The translations under genes were made by a program, and so were the position numbers. Shown in pieces: positions 1 through 6,617 of a DNA stretch of 64,000 nucleotides. The DNA comes from ZC4RG30 sp046047615 (GTDB taxonomy: Bacteria; Pseudomonadota; Gammaproteobacteria; Steroidobacterales; Steroidobacteraceae), in contig JBJOHO010000067.1 of assembly GCA_046047615.1 (NCBI GenBank), positions 61,536 to 125,535 of the forward strand, given 5' to 3'. The stretch's first letter is position 1; each line of letters opens with the position of its first letter. The notes under the pieces were generated by a model that did no database searches, had not been told where the DNA came from, and worked only from the letters and a program-made list of their open reading frames with translations.

Positions 1-390
1 CAGGACGCACACCGCAAGGTGCTGCGGCGCGAGACGGTGGCCGGCATCGCCGTCAACGCCATTGTGCCTCCCGCCATCATCGCGGCCCTGGGCGTGCCGC
101 CCCCACAGGCGCTGACGGGCCCTGCGGGCGCCCTGCCCGGCCTCATCATGGCCTCCGCGGCCGCCGCCTTCCTGATGACGCTGATCGTCACCACCGTGCT
201 GCGCAGGGCCGTCCGCAAAGGTGCTGCACCGGCACTGGCCTGGCCGCGCGCAGCCCGTGGCTGGATGCGCATGCTGCCTGCCGCACTGCCGCTGGCGCCT
301 GCGCCGGCGCACGCGTTCAACGTCGGCTTCGGCGCCCTCGTCGGCGCGACCGTGTCGCGGCCGATCGTGCTGCTGGCCTTGGCGGACTGA
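1..390 (+). CDS. Small hydrophobic membrane protein, 5' end cut by window edge
   Basis: I do not recognise this protein. The frame is open to base 1, so the true start may lie outside; a GTG at 19 is the first usable start inside. It shows three hydrophobic stretches (about residues 8-26, 41-62 and 98-121 counted from the GTG) with basic residues between the second and third, so it is likely a small inner-membrane protein. It ends 7 bases before the start of the DUF3667 gene, so the two may be co-transcribed. No catalytic motif is visible. Confidence 0.45.
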   Translation, partial: QDAHRKVLRRETVAGIAVNAIVPPAIIAALGVPPPQALTGPAGALPGLIMASAAAAFLMTLIVTTVLRRAVRKGAAPALAWPRAARGWMRMLPAALPLAPAPAHAFNVGFGALVGATVSRPIVLLALAD

Positions 391-397
391 CCCTGCC

Positions 398-1294
398 GTG
401 GTGACGCAGAGCGAGGCCGTCGTCCACTGTCTCGATTGCGGCGCCGCCGTCTCCGGCAAGTTCTGCGCCGAGTGCGGCCAGTCGCGCGACGTGCACCTGC
501 GGTCGGTGCACGAACTGCTGCACGACGTCACGCACACACTGACACACACGGACTCGCGGCTGTGGCGCACGCTGCGCACACTGTTGCTGCAACCGGGCCA
601 ACTGTCGCGGGCCTGGTGCGCCGGCCAGCACGCACGGTTCATCCCGCCGTTCCGCCTCTACCTGGTGGTGTCCGCGCTGTTCTTTGCGCTCATCGCCGTG
701 CTCCCGGCGGCGATGCCAGACCCCGGCGGCGCCGGCATGGGCACCACGGGCACCGGCGCGGCAGTGGAATTCAGCGACGGCAACGGCTGCGAGGTGACGG
801 CAAACGTCCAGTTGCCCGGCCTGCCCGACGCGGCGGAACGCCTGCGCCGGACCTGCGAACAGGCCCAGCGTGACGGCGGCAGGCAATTCCTCGCCCGGTT
901 GCGCAGCGATGCGCCGACGCTGCTGTTCTGTCTGGTGCCCTTCGCTGCGATCTTCGCCTCGCTGCTGTACTGGCGGCCCAGGCGCCGCTACATCGAGCAT
1001 CTGGTGTTCGGACTGCACAGCCAGACCGTGCTGTTCGTGTTGCTGTCCATCGGTCTGGGTGTCGAGGCCGTGTCCAGTGCAACAGGCGTACCGGCTGCGC
1101 CCGTTACCGCCGTCGGCTTCGGCCTCGCGTTCGCGCTGGTCTGGTACCTCTACACCGGCATGCGGACCTTCTACGGGCAGGGCCGCCTCCGCACGCTGGC
1201 CAAGCTGGCGACGATGGCGGCGGTGCATGCCGTGCTGCTCCTGACACTGTCCACGCTCGGCATGATCCACGCCGCGCTGACGCCCGCACCCTGA
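398..1294 (+). CDS. DUF3667-type membrane protein with N-terminal zinc ribbon
   Basis: The protein starts with a CxxC...CxxC zinc ribbon (CLDCG and CAECG within the first 25-30 residues), then a helical region reading HELLHDVTHTLTHTDSRLWR and a segment with RFIPPFRLYLVVS before a hydrophobic helix. That order is typical of DUF3667 proteins, whose function is unknown. About four further membrane helices follow a central loop of roughly 80 residues. Two GTG codons at 398 and 401 are the plausible starts; an upstream in-frame extension overlaps the previous gene and looks non-coding. The gene ends 22 bases before the MFS transporter. Confidence 0.7.
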   Translation: MVTQSEAVVHCLDCGAAVSGKFCAECGQSRDVHLRSVHELLHDVTHTLTHTDSRLWRTLRTLLLQPGQLSRAWCAGQHARFIPPFRLYLVVSALFFALIAVLPAAMPDPGGAGMGTTGTGAAVEFSDGNGCEVTANVQLPGLPDAAERLRRTCEQAQRDGGRQFLARLRSDAPTLLFCLVPFAAIFASLLYWRPRRRYIEHLVFGLHSQTVLFVLLSIGLGVEAVSSATGVPAAPVTAVGFGLAFALVWYLYTGMRTFYGQGRLRTLAKLATMAAVHAVLLLTLSTLGMIHAALTPAP

Positions 1295-1316
1295 AGCCGC
1301 CAAGGAAAAACGCCCC

Positions 1317-2984
1317 ATGACGCCGTCACCGGAAGACGCACTGCCCCGCCACCACGCGGCCACGGCGAGCGAGAAGCGCGTGATCATTGCCTCCTCGCTG
1401 GGCACCGTGTTCGAGTGGTACGACTTCTACCTGTACGGCCTGCTGGCCACGATCATCTCGGCGCAGTTCTTCTCGGGCGTCAACGAGACCACCGCCTTCA
1501 TCTTCGCGCTGGGCGCCTTCGCCGCGGGCTTTGCGGTGCGCCCCTTCGGCGCACTGGTGTTCGGCCGCATCGGCGACCTGGTCGGCCGCAAGAACACCTT
1601 CCTGGTGACCATGGGCCTGATGGGCCTGTCGACCTTCGTCGTCGGCCTGCTGCCTTCGCAAGCCAGCATCGGCGTGGCGGCCCCGGTGCTGCTGGTGCTG
1701 ATGCGCCTGCTGCAGGGCCTGGCGCTCGGTGGCGAGTATGGTGGTGCCGCGACCTATGTCGCCGAGCACGCGCCGAACCACCGCCGCGGCCTCTACACCA
1801 GCTTCATCCAGACCACGGCGACGCTGGGGCTGTTCGCGGCGCTGCTGGTGGTGATCGGCACGCGCACGCTGCTGGGCGAAGACGCCTTCCGCGACTGGGG
1901 CTGGCGCGTGCCCTTCCTGCTGTCGATCGTGCTGCTGGCGGTGTCGATGTGGATCCGCCTGCAACTGGCCGAAAGCCCGGTGTTCCAGAAGATGAAGGCC
2001 GAGGGCAACGGCTCCAAGGCGCCGCTGACGGAAGCCTTCGGCCGCTGGAGCAACGCCCGGTGGGTGATCATCGCCCTGCTGGGCGCCGTCGCCGGCCAAG
2101 GCGTGGTCTGGTACACGGGGCAGTTCTACGCGCTGTTCTTCCTCGAGAAGATGCTGATGGTCGAAGGCGCGACCACCAACATGCTGATCGCCCTGGCCCT
2201 GGCGCTGGCAACGCCGTTCTTCGTGTTCTTCGGCTGGCTGTCGGACCGCATCGGCCGCAAGCCGATCATCCTCGCCGGCTGCGCGCTGGCCGCGCTCACC
2301 TATTTCCCTGCGTTCACGCTTCTGACGGAGGCGGCCAACCCGCAGCTGGCGCGGGCGCAGGCGCAGGCCCCCGTGACCGTGGTCGCGCATGACGCCGACT
2401 GCTCGCTGCAGTTCGATCCGATCGGCCGCAATGCCTTCGACGCGCGCAGCTGCGACATCGCCAAGTCGATGCTGGCGAAGGCCGGCATCAGCTACCAGCC
2501 GGTCGAAGCCGCGCCCGGCAGCGTGGCACAGGTGCATGTCGGCGACGCCGTGATCACGGCGCCGGACCCGCGCGCTGTCAGCGGCGACGACAAGAAGGCC
2601 GCCATTGCCGCGTTCCAGGCCGAGGTGAAGGCCGCGCTGGCCCGCGCCGGTTACCCGGCCAAGGCCGATCCCGCGCAGCTGGATACGGTGCTGGTGGTGG
2701 CGATCCTGTTCTACCTGGTGCTGCTCGTCACGATGGTCTATGGCCCGATCGCCGCGCTGCTGGTGGAGCTGTTCCCCACGCGCATCCGCTACACGTCGAT
2801 GTCTTTGCCCTACCACATCGGCAATGGCTGGTTCGGCGGCTTCCTGCCGACGACGGCTTTCGCCATGGTGGCGGCCACGGGCGACATCTACTACGGCCTT
2901 TGGTACCCCATCGTCGTGGCGGCCGGCACGCTGGTGATCGGCCTGCTGTTCCTGCCGGAGACCTTCCGGCGCAACATCGACTGA
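1317..2984 (+). CDS. MFS transporter, metabolite:H+ symporter (MHS) type, with large loop insert
   Basis: This is a 555-residue secondary transporter of the KgtP/ProP-like branch of the major facilitator superfamily. The first helix reads ASSLGTVFEWYDFYLYG (about residues 25-41), typical of MHS members, and the A-motif loop GRIGDLVGRK is at about residues 83-92. A second loop SDRIGRK starts the C-terminal half. Normal members are 420-450 residues; the extra length is a hydrophilic insert at about residues 337-456, between helices of the C-terminal half, containing two Cys. The substrate cannot be told from sequence; dicarboxylates, osmolytes or other organic acids are usual. A hairpin plus T-run follows the stop. 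Confidence 0.85.
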   Translation: MTPSPEDALPRHHAATASEKRVIIASSLGTVFEWYDFYLYGLLATIISAQFFSGVNETTAFIFALGAFAAGFAVRPFGALVFGRIGDLVGRKNTFLVTMGLMGLSTFVVGLLPSQASIGVAAPVLLVLMRLLQGLALGGEYGGAATYVAEHAPNHRRGLYTSFIQTTATLGLFAALLVVIGTRTLLGEDAFRDWGWRVPFLLSIVLLAVSMWIRLQLAESPVFQKMKAEGNGSKAPLTEAFGRWSNARWVIIALLGAVAGQGVVWYTGQFYALFFLEKMLMVEGATTNMLIALALALATPFFVFFGWLSDRIGRKPIILAGCALAALTYFPAFTLLTEAANPQLARAQAQAPVTVVAHDADCSLQFDPIGRNAFDARSCDIAKSMLAKAGISYQPVEAAPGSVAQVHVGDAVITAPDPRAVSGDDKKAAIAAFQAEVKAALARAGYPAKADPAQLDTVLVVAILFYLVLLVTMVYGPIAALLVELFPTRIRYTSMSLPYHIGNGWFGGFLPTTAFAMVAATGDIYYGLWYPIVVAAGTLVIGLLFLPETFRRNID

Positions 2985-2991
2985 GCGGCCT

Positions 2992-3020
2992 GCCGCCCCC
3001 TCACCAGTGGGGCGGCTTTT
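2992..3020 (+). terminator. Rho-independent terminator of the MFS gene
   Basis: An 8-bp perfect stem GCCGCCCC/GGGGCGGC (2992-2999 and 3009-3016) with a 9-base loop is followed by four T (3017-3020). It lies 7 bases after the MFS stop. The right half of the hairpin overlaps the last codons and stop of slyX on the other strand, so the terminator is built into the end of slyX. Confidence 0.7.
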
Positions 3021-3204
3021 CCTGCTCGGCCGTGTAGGCCGTGGGTGCGGTCTGCGCGGCCTCCCAGCGCTGTGCCAAGGTCGCGAACTCGGCCCGCAGG
3101 GCCTCGAGATCGCGACGCAGCTGGTAGACGGTGTCGCTGAGCTCGCTGTTGGCCTGTTCCAGGAAGGCGATACGGACTTCGACGTTCTCGAGGCGGTCGT
3201 TCAT
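3001..3204 (-). CDS. slyX: SlyX family protein
   Basis: A 67-residue protein, mostly one amphipathic coiled-coil helix (NVEVRIAFLEQANSELSDTVYQLRRDLEALRAE as separate heptads), ending in PPHW, the usual end of SlyX proteins (PPHY/PPHW). The function of SlyX is unknown; E. coli slyX lies next to slyD. I chose the ATG at 3204 because it gives the usual length; an upstream ATG adds eight residues absent from the family. It is convergent with the MFS gene. Confidence 0.85.
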   Translation of the reverse strand: MNDRLENVEVRIAFLEQANSELSDTVYQLRRDLEALRAEFATLAQRWEAAQTAPTAYTAEQEKPPHW

Positions 3205-3226
3205 CGGGCAGGAGTGTATCGGGTTC

Positions 3227-3245
3227 AAAATGGCGCCGTTGGCGC
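3227..3245 (-). terminator. Weak intrinsic terminator after the toxin gene
   Basis: Reading the minus strand, a 5-bp GCGCC/GGCGC stem with a 3-base loop is followed by CATTTTG, six bases after the toxin stop. The stem is short, so this is a modest call. It would end the toxin-antitoxin transcript before slyX. Confidence 0.4.
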
Positions 3246-3250
3246 GTTAA

Positions 3251-3583
3251 TCAGGCGCCCAGCAAGCGGCGTGTGAGCAGCGACTGCATGTCTCGACGGC
3301 CGTCGGCAATGACGAACACCACGACGTCGCGCCCCATCACCCGGTAGATGAGGCAATAGGGCTTGAAGAAGACCTGGCGGTAGTCCTTGATCCCGAGATC
3401 GAGCAATTCTCTCGGGTAGCTTCCTCGCTCTGGCATGACAGCCAGTTGTTCGGCTGTGGCCATCAACCGATCCAGAACATGATCGGCGTTGACGGGGTCA
3501 TCGAACTCGGCGATGTAATCGTAGATCGCCTCCAGATCCTGCTCAGCACCCTCTGTGAGCAGGACGGTGTACCTGGATGCCAT
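3251..3583 (-). CDS. RelE/ParE family toxin of a type II toxin-antitoxin pair
   Basis: A 110-residue basic protein with the ParE/RelE layout: an N-terminal strand (YTVLLTEGAEQDLEAIYDYI), two helices, then strands with YRQVFFKPYCLIYRV and DVVVFVIADGRRDMQ. This is the usual ParE-like pattern ending in a strand with R near the end. ParE-type members poison gyrase and RelE-type members cut mRNA; the sequence alone does not decide between them. Its ATG shares one base with the antitoxin TGA (TGATG), so the two are translated together. It lies in a stretch of visibly lower GC than its neighbours. Confidence 0.85.
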   Translation of the reverse strand: MASRYTVLLTEGAEQDLEAIYDYIAEFDDPVNADHVLDRLMATAEQLAVMPERGSYPRELLDLGIKDYRQVFFKPYCLIYRVMGRDVVVFVIADGRRDMQSLLTRRLLGA

Positions 3584-3858
3584 CAGGCCAAGTCTTTCTT
3601 GCCCTTGAGCCGGGCCACCACGTCAGACAGCAGCTTGACCTTGCCGGCGGCCACTTCCTGTTGTCCCAAGGCCAGCACTTTCAGCAAAGCCAGTGTTTCC
3701 TGCGTGGCCTCGTAGCTGGCCACATCCAGCAAAACCGCCTTGGCCTCACCGTTCTGCGTGATCACCAGGGGCTCGCGTTGCTCGCCGAGCGTGGCCAAAA
3801 TCTCAGCCGCGTTGGCCTTGAGGTAGCTGATGGGCTTGACTTGTGACGAGTAGCGCAT
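3583..3858 (-). CDS. Phd/YefM-type antitoxin
   Basis: A 91-residue protein with the Phd/YefM fold signature: residues 1-50 contain PISYLKANAAEILATL and PLVITQNGEAKAVLLDVASYE, the DNA-binding half of these antitoxins, followed by a long helix ending in basic residues that would wrap the toxin. The ATG at 3858 is preceded by GGAG at a good distance; the upstream in-frame extension would run through the promoter. Antitoxin-first order and the one-base overlap with the toxin are typical. Expected to repress its own promoter. Confidence 0.85.
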   Translation of the reverse strand: MRYSSQVKPISYLKANAAEILATLGEQREPLVITQNGEAKAVLLDVASYEATQETLALLKVLALGQQEVAAGKVKLLSDVVARLKGKKDLA

Positions 3859-3870
3859 GGGATCTCCGTA

Positions 3871-3906
3871 TGGACTGAATTTAGTCCACAAAAGGTCCGA
3901 TGGCAA
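3871..3906 (-). promoter_or_regulatory. Promoter and palindromic operator of the toxin-antitoxin operon
   Basis: On the minus strand a -35 box TTGCCA (3906-3901), a 17-base spacer and a -10 box TAAATT (3883-3878) make a good sigma-70 promoter. The perfect palindrome TGGACT-N6-AGTCCA (3871-3888) sits directly over the -10 box, about 12 bases upstream of the antitoxin ATG. This is the expected place for autorepression by a Phd-type antitoxin; the assignment of the repressor is inferred. Confidence 0.65.
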
Positions 3907-4046
3907 CAGACCTACACAGATTGTGGGACGACATCAAACTGTGGTCTGTATGGCAACTTTGCTTACGACCTGGACCAGCGGGAGACAGAGCTGGAGGGCC
4001 AGCACACGCACCGTAGCGCAAACCCTTATGTATATTTGGGGGAAGT

Positions 4047-4079
4047 CCAGAAAGACAAACGCCCAGAGAGATCTGGGCG
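4047..4079 (-). terminator. Rho-independent terminator, probably the original tRNA-Arg terminator
   Basis: A perfect 8-bp stem CGCCCAGA/TCTGGGCG (4060-4067 and 4072-4079) with a 4-base loop is followed on the minus strand by TTTGTCTTTCTGG. It begins 8 bases beyond the end of the distal copy of the tRNA 3' end, the spacing expected for a tRNA terminator, but it is about 220 bases from the intact tRNA. Confidence 0.65.
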
Positions 4080-4087
4080 GTGTCAGC

Positions 4088-4106
4088 TGGCGCGCCCGGA
4101 GAGATT
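4088..4106 (-). repeat. Distal 19-bp copy of the tRNA-Arg 3' end (att-like)
   Basis: These 19 bases are identical to 4298-4316, the 3' end of the tRNA-Arg gene including the encoded CCA, acceptor strand and part of the T arm. The copies are exactly 210 bp apart and in the same orientation. Outside the 19 bases similarity stops at once. This is what a site-specific integrase leaves at the far end of an element inserted into a tRNA 3' end. Confidence 0.7.
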
Positions 4107-4297
4107 GCTTCGGCCGCTTGCGCGCCCTCGTCCCTCGCAGGCTCGGGATCGCCGTCGCGAAACGCTCCGGCGACCGTCCGGTGACCTTCGTCACCGGCCG
4201 TCGAACATCCCGACCGCAAGATTTGGGAGTCCGAAGGCCACCGCCAGCGACGGATGCCCTCTGCGGGGCACCCTGCGGGCACCCCGCAGAGGGCATG
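4107..4297. other. 191-bp segment between the two tRNA 3'-end copies, with strong hairpins
   Basis: No credible gene is present. Two inverted repeats stand out: a perfect 15-bp stem (4254-4268 with 4282-4296, 13-base loop) whose outer edge is 1 base from the tRNA CCA, and an 8-bp stem CCGGTGAC/GTCACCGG (4178-4185 with 4190-4197). Neither is followed by a T-run on either strand. It may be the remnant of an integrated element or a small non-autonomous one. The stretch from 3907 to 4046, between the toxin-antitoxin promoter and the terminator, shows no gene or repeat I can support. Confidence 0.5.
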
Positions 4298-4374
4298 TGG
4301 CGCGCCCGGAGAGATTCGAACTCCCGACCAACTGGTTCGAAGCCAGCTACTCTATCCAACTGAGCTACGGGCGC
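4298..4374 (-). tRNA. tRNA-Arg (anticodon TCG)
   Basis: The minus strand folds as a 77-base tRNA. The acceptor stem is GCGCCCG/CGGGCGC with discriminator G and an encoded CCA (4300-4298). The D arm begins AGCTCAGTTGGATAGAG, the T arm contains GGTTCGAATC-like GAGTTCGAATCTC, and the anticodon stem GCTGG/CCAGT encloses the loop CTTCGAA. T33 is followed by TCG, which reads CGA and decodes arginine. The 3' 19 bases are repeated 210 bp downstream. Confidence 0.95.
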
Positions 4375-4448
4375 CTTGACGCGGGATGTTCGCACGCCGC
4401 CGGCGCGGCGTGAACCGCAAATCATTCATGAGGCGGACTGCCCGGCGG

Positions 4449-4775
4449 TCATTCCGCATCGCCCTCCCCCGCCTCTCCCGGCGGCACGGTGTGCTGCGTC
4501 GCCTGCCAATCGAGCTGCGGCGTCGCATCGTCCGGGCTGCCGCGGTCTTCGGCTTCCAGCGTGTCGATCGGCCCGCTCCAGTCTTCAGGTGCCGCGCCGG
4601 TCTCAAGGTCCATGGACTGCCAGTCGGCGAGTTCGATCTCGTCCACATCGCCGTCGAAGCTCTGGATCTCGATGGTGCCCGCCGCCTCGTCCAGCCCGAC
4701 CACCTGGAAGGGGTCGCCCTTGTCGCGGTGCAGGTACCACTGGCCGATCTCCGGCTGCAGCTGATGGTGCGTCAT
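4449..4775 (-). CDS. DUF6763-type small acidic protein (copy 1)
   Basis: A 108-residue acidic protein of unknown function. The core runs from GQWY (residues 11-14) through FQVVGLDE, TIEIQSFDGDVDEIEL and ends near DWQSMDLE (about residue 58). It matches the protein at 13080-13445 motif for motif: GQWY, F-VV--DE, EI--DGD--EI-L--W--MDLE. The tail is polar and disordered-looking. I chose the ATG at 4775; the longer frame upstream reads through a Cys-rich stretch unlike the family. A GC-rich hairpin (about 4387-4412) lies between its stop and the tRNA, without a T-run. Confidence 0.7.
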   Translation of the reverse strand: MTHHQLQPEIGQWYLHRDKGDPFQVVGLDEAAGTIEIQSFDGDVDEIELADWQSMDLETGAAPEDWSGPIDTLEAEDRGSPDDATPQLDWQATQHTVPPGEAGEGDAE

Positions 4776-4889
4776 GGTCGTCCCTCCGGCAGTCCGCCTG
4801 CGATGGACCATGCTAGGCCCGGCAGCGGCAGTGCACCCTAGGTACTGCGCGCAGGGGCCGCATTGACAGTGCGCAGGCACGGCTCAAAC

Positions 4890-5186
4890 ATGACCGGCAT
4901 GCGCGTCGGCCGCGAACTTGAGGAACGCATCCTGCAGCAGGTGGCTGCGGGCTCGACCGACCGCGCCGCCTGGCAGGCCCTCGGGCCAGCCTCCTTCGTG
5001 GCCGGGCTGCTGCAGATGCTCGCCGGACTGCCCGTCCCGGCGGCGCCGGCCTGGGCGCGCCTGGCCGAGGAACTCCAGCCGGGCATCGGCCGGGCGGCAG
5101 ACCTCGAAGCCTGGCTGGCAACAACGCCGCTGAAGCCGGCGCGGCTGATGCCGATGGTCCGTGCCCGGCTCGCCCATGCCGGTTGA
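4890..5186 (+). CDS. Small protein translationally coupled to a nucleotidyltransferase
   Basis: A 98-residue protein I do not recognise. It is mostly helical by composition (ELEERILQQVAAGS, AAWQALGPASFVAGLLQMLAGL) with a basic C-terminal end (ARLMPMVRARLAHAG). Its stop lies 8 bases inside the next gene, so the pair is coupled. Small helical proteins overlapping a nucleotidyltransferase gene often act as antitoxins or partners, but no helix-turn-helix or other diagnostic motif is visible, so that role is only a suggestion. It starts 114 bases from the divergent DUF6763 gene. Confidence 0.6.
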   Translation: MTGMRVGRELEERILQQVAAGSTDRAAWQALGPASFVAGLLQMLAGLPVPAAPAWARLAEELQPGIGRAADLEAWLATTPLKPARLMPMVRARLAHAG

Positions 5187-5766
5187 TACCCCCGTCGACA
5201 GCGCCTACGTGGCCGCCGTGGCGCGCATCGCCGCACGGATCGCCGGGGTACTGCGCGATGTGCCGCCCCAGGTGCTGCCCATCCGCATGATCATCGCGGG
5301 CGGCACTGCGCTGCACTTCCACACCGGGGCACGCACCTCGCTGGACATCGACGCGGTGTTCTCCCACCGCATCGCGCTGCCGGACGGCCTGGACACGGTC
5401 TTCGTCGATGCGGACGGCCATTCGCGCGTGCTGTACCTCGACGGCCAGTACAACGACACGCTCGGGCTGATGCACGAGGACGCGCGTGACGATGCGCTGC
5501 CCCTGAGCCTGCCGGGCGTGGACCCCGCCCTTCTGGATGTCCGCATCCTCACCGCCGTGGACCTGGCGGTCAGCAAGCTGTCGCGCTGCTCAGACCAGGA
5601 CGTCGCGGACATCCGCGCGCTCGCGGACCGGGGCTTGGTCACGGCGCAGGCGCTGCAGGCCCGGGCGGGCGAGGCCATGGGGGGCTACGTGGGCGATCTG
5701 AAGCGCCTGGAGGGCAACCTGCAGTACGTCATGCGCATTCTGGAGGCGCAGCTGCGCCGCGACTGA
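5176..5766 (+). CDS. DUF6036/AbiEii-like nucleotidyltransferase-fold protein
   Basis: A 196-residue protein with the nucleotidyltransferase signature GGT (residues 42-44) followed 12 residues later by DID (57-59), within a strand-helix context (IIAGGTALHF, SLDIDAVF). The later part has DVRILTAVDLAVSKLSR, a helix with a conserved-looking Lys as in DUF6036 and AbiEii-type proteins. Such folds transfer nucleotides to proteins or tRNA and are often the toxin half of two-gene systems. The ATG at 5176 overlaps the preceding gene by 11 bases. Target and activity are unknown. Confidence 0.65.
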   Translation: MPVDTPVDSAYVAAVARIAARIAGVLRDVPPQVLPIRMIIAGGTALHFHTGARTSLDIDAVFSHRIALPDGLDTVFVDADGHSRVLYLDGQYNDTLGLMHEDARDDALPLSLPGVDPALLDVRILTAVDLAVSKLSRCSDQDVADIRALADRGLVTAQALQARAGEAMGGYVGDLKRLEGNLQYVMRILEAQLRRD

Positions 5767-5788
5767 GCCGGCCAGTTGCCAAGGCAGC

Positions 5789-6598
5789 TCAGGCCGTCTG
5801 CTGCAGCAGCGTACGTGCCATCGACTCGCGGACGATGGATTCCATGTCGTAGCGGCCTGGGGGTTTGTCGGCGATCCACTTGGCCGCCAGCAAGGCACCG
5901 CGACCAAACGCGGCGCGGCTGATGCTTTCGTGCGTCATGCGCACCGTCTGGTTGGCCAGACCGAACACCACCTCATGGCGCCCGATGATGCCGCCTGCGC
6001 GTACGGACTTCACATGGCGACGCGAGAGACCCAGCACTGTCGCCAGACGCAGGGCCGTACCGCTCACGCCGCGCTTGGCCTTGAAATGCTCCTCGATCAC
6101 TTCGATGTCGGCGTGCGGCGCGAAGTCCTGCATCACGCGCGCGGCAACCATGAGGAAGTTGATGCCCACGGTGATGTTGGGCGATTGCAGCAGTGCCGTC
6201 AGGGCGCTGGCATCCTGCAGGATGGCCTGATACGGCGCGTCGTAGTGGGACACCGCGGACACGATGCGTACTCCAGCAGCCGCGGCAGGGGCATAGAGCA
6301 GGGAGGCCTCCGGGCTGGAAAAGTCCACGAGCACGTCGACGCGCCGCTCCGGCGCCTGCCAGAACTGGGGGTCCTGGGCGAGTGCCGCCGGCAGGATCTC
6401 GCCGCGGTCCCCTGGCTCGCCTGTCAGGCGGCTGGCGTACTGTCCGGGCTCCTCGACGTGCCGCCGGAGCACCCAGACCAGCGCCAAGGACTTATCCTTC
6501 AGGACTTCCAGGGCCGCCAGACGGCCGGTCTTGCCGAAGCCCAGCAGACCGATGCGCAGCGGTTGCGGGGGTGTGTCTTTCTTAACTTCCATCAACAT
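5789..6598 (-). CDS. dapB: Dihydrodipicolinate reductase-like protein (DapB family), variant active-site loop
   Basis: A 269-residue protein matching DapB across its length: nucleotide-binding turn GFGKTGR (residues 20-26), VDFSSPEA (91-98), SPNITVGIN (139-146) and a C-terminal domain with AGGIIGRHEV and KPPGRYDM. DapB reduces hydroxy-tetrahydrodipicolinate in lysine and diaminopimelate synthesis. The catalytic stretch keeps H171 and K175 (equivalents of E. coli H159 and K163), but the usual KxDAPSGTA is here KRGVSGTA, one residue shorter and without Asp-Ala-Pro. It could be the real lysine enzyme of this lineage or a relative acting on another imine. Start is ATG 6598 or 6592; it is divergent from a MarR gene only 19 bases away. 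Confidence 0.7.
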   Translation of the reverse strand: MLMEVKKDTPPQPLRIGLLGFGKTGRLAALEVLKDKSLALVWVLRRHVEEPGQYASRLTGEPGDRGEILPAALAQDPQFWQAPERRVDVLVDFSSPEASLLYAPAAAAGVRIVSAVSHYDAPYQAILQDASALTALLQSPNITVGINFLMVAARVMQDFAPHADIEVIEEHFKAKRGVSGTALRLATVLGLSRRHVKSVRAGGIIGRHEVVFGLANQTVRMTHESISRAAFGRGALLAAKWIADKPPGRYDMESIVRESMARTLLQQTA

Positions 6599-6613
6599 TT
6601 AATTTTTATAAAT
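6597..6613. promoter_or_regulatory. AT-rich inverted repeat between dapB-like and marR starts
   Basis: ATTTA (6597-6601) and TAAAT (6609-6613) form a 17-bp interrupted palindrome in an A+T island inside very GC-rich DNA. It fills the gap between two divergent start codons. MarR proteins usually bind such sites between themselves and a divergent target, so this is a candidate operator; the arms are short. Confidence 0.35.
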
Positions 6614-6617
6614 CATT

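Noticed and set aside
4107..4297. A second, degenerate tRNA gene next to the 19-bp repeat
   Set aside because: Beyond the 19 bases there is no anticodon arm, D arm or matching acceptor strand.
3881..4425. Overlapping 120-170 codon frames around the tRNA on both strands
   Set aside because: They run through the tRNA and hairpins, overlap one another and show no family pattern or good ribosome site.
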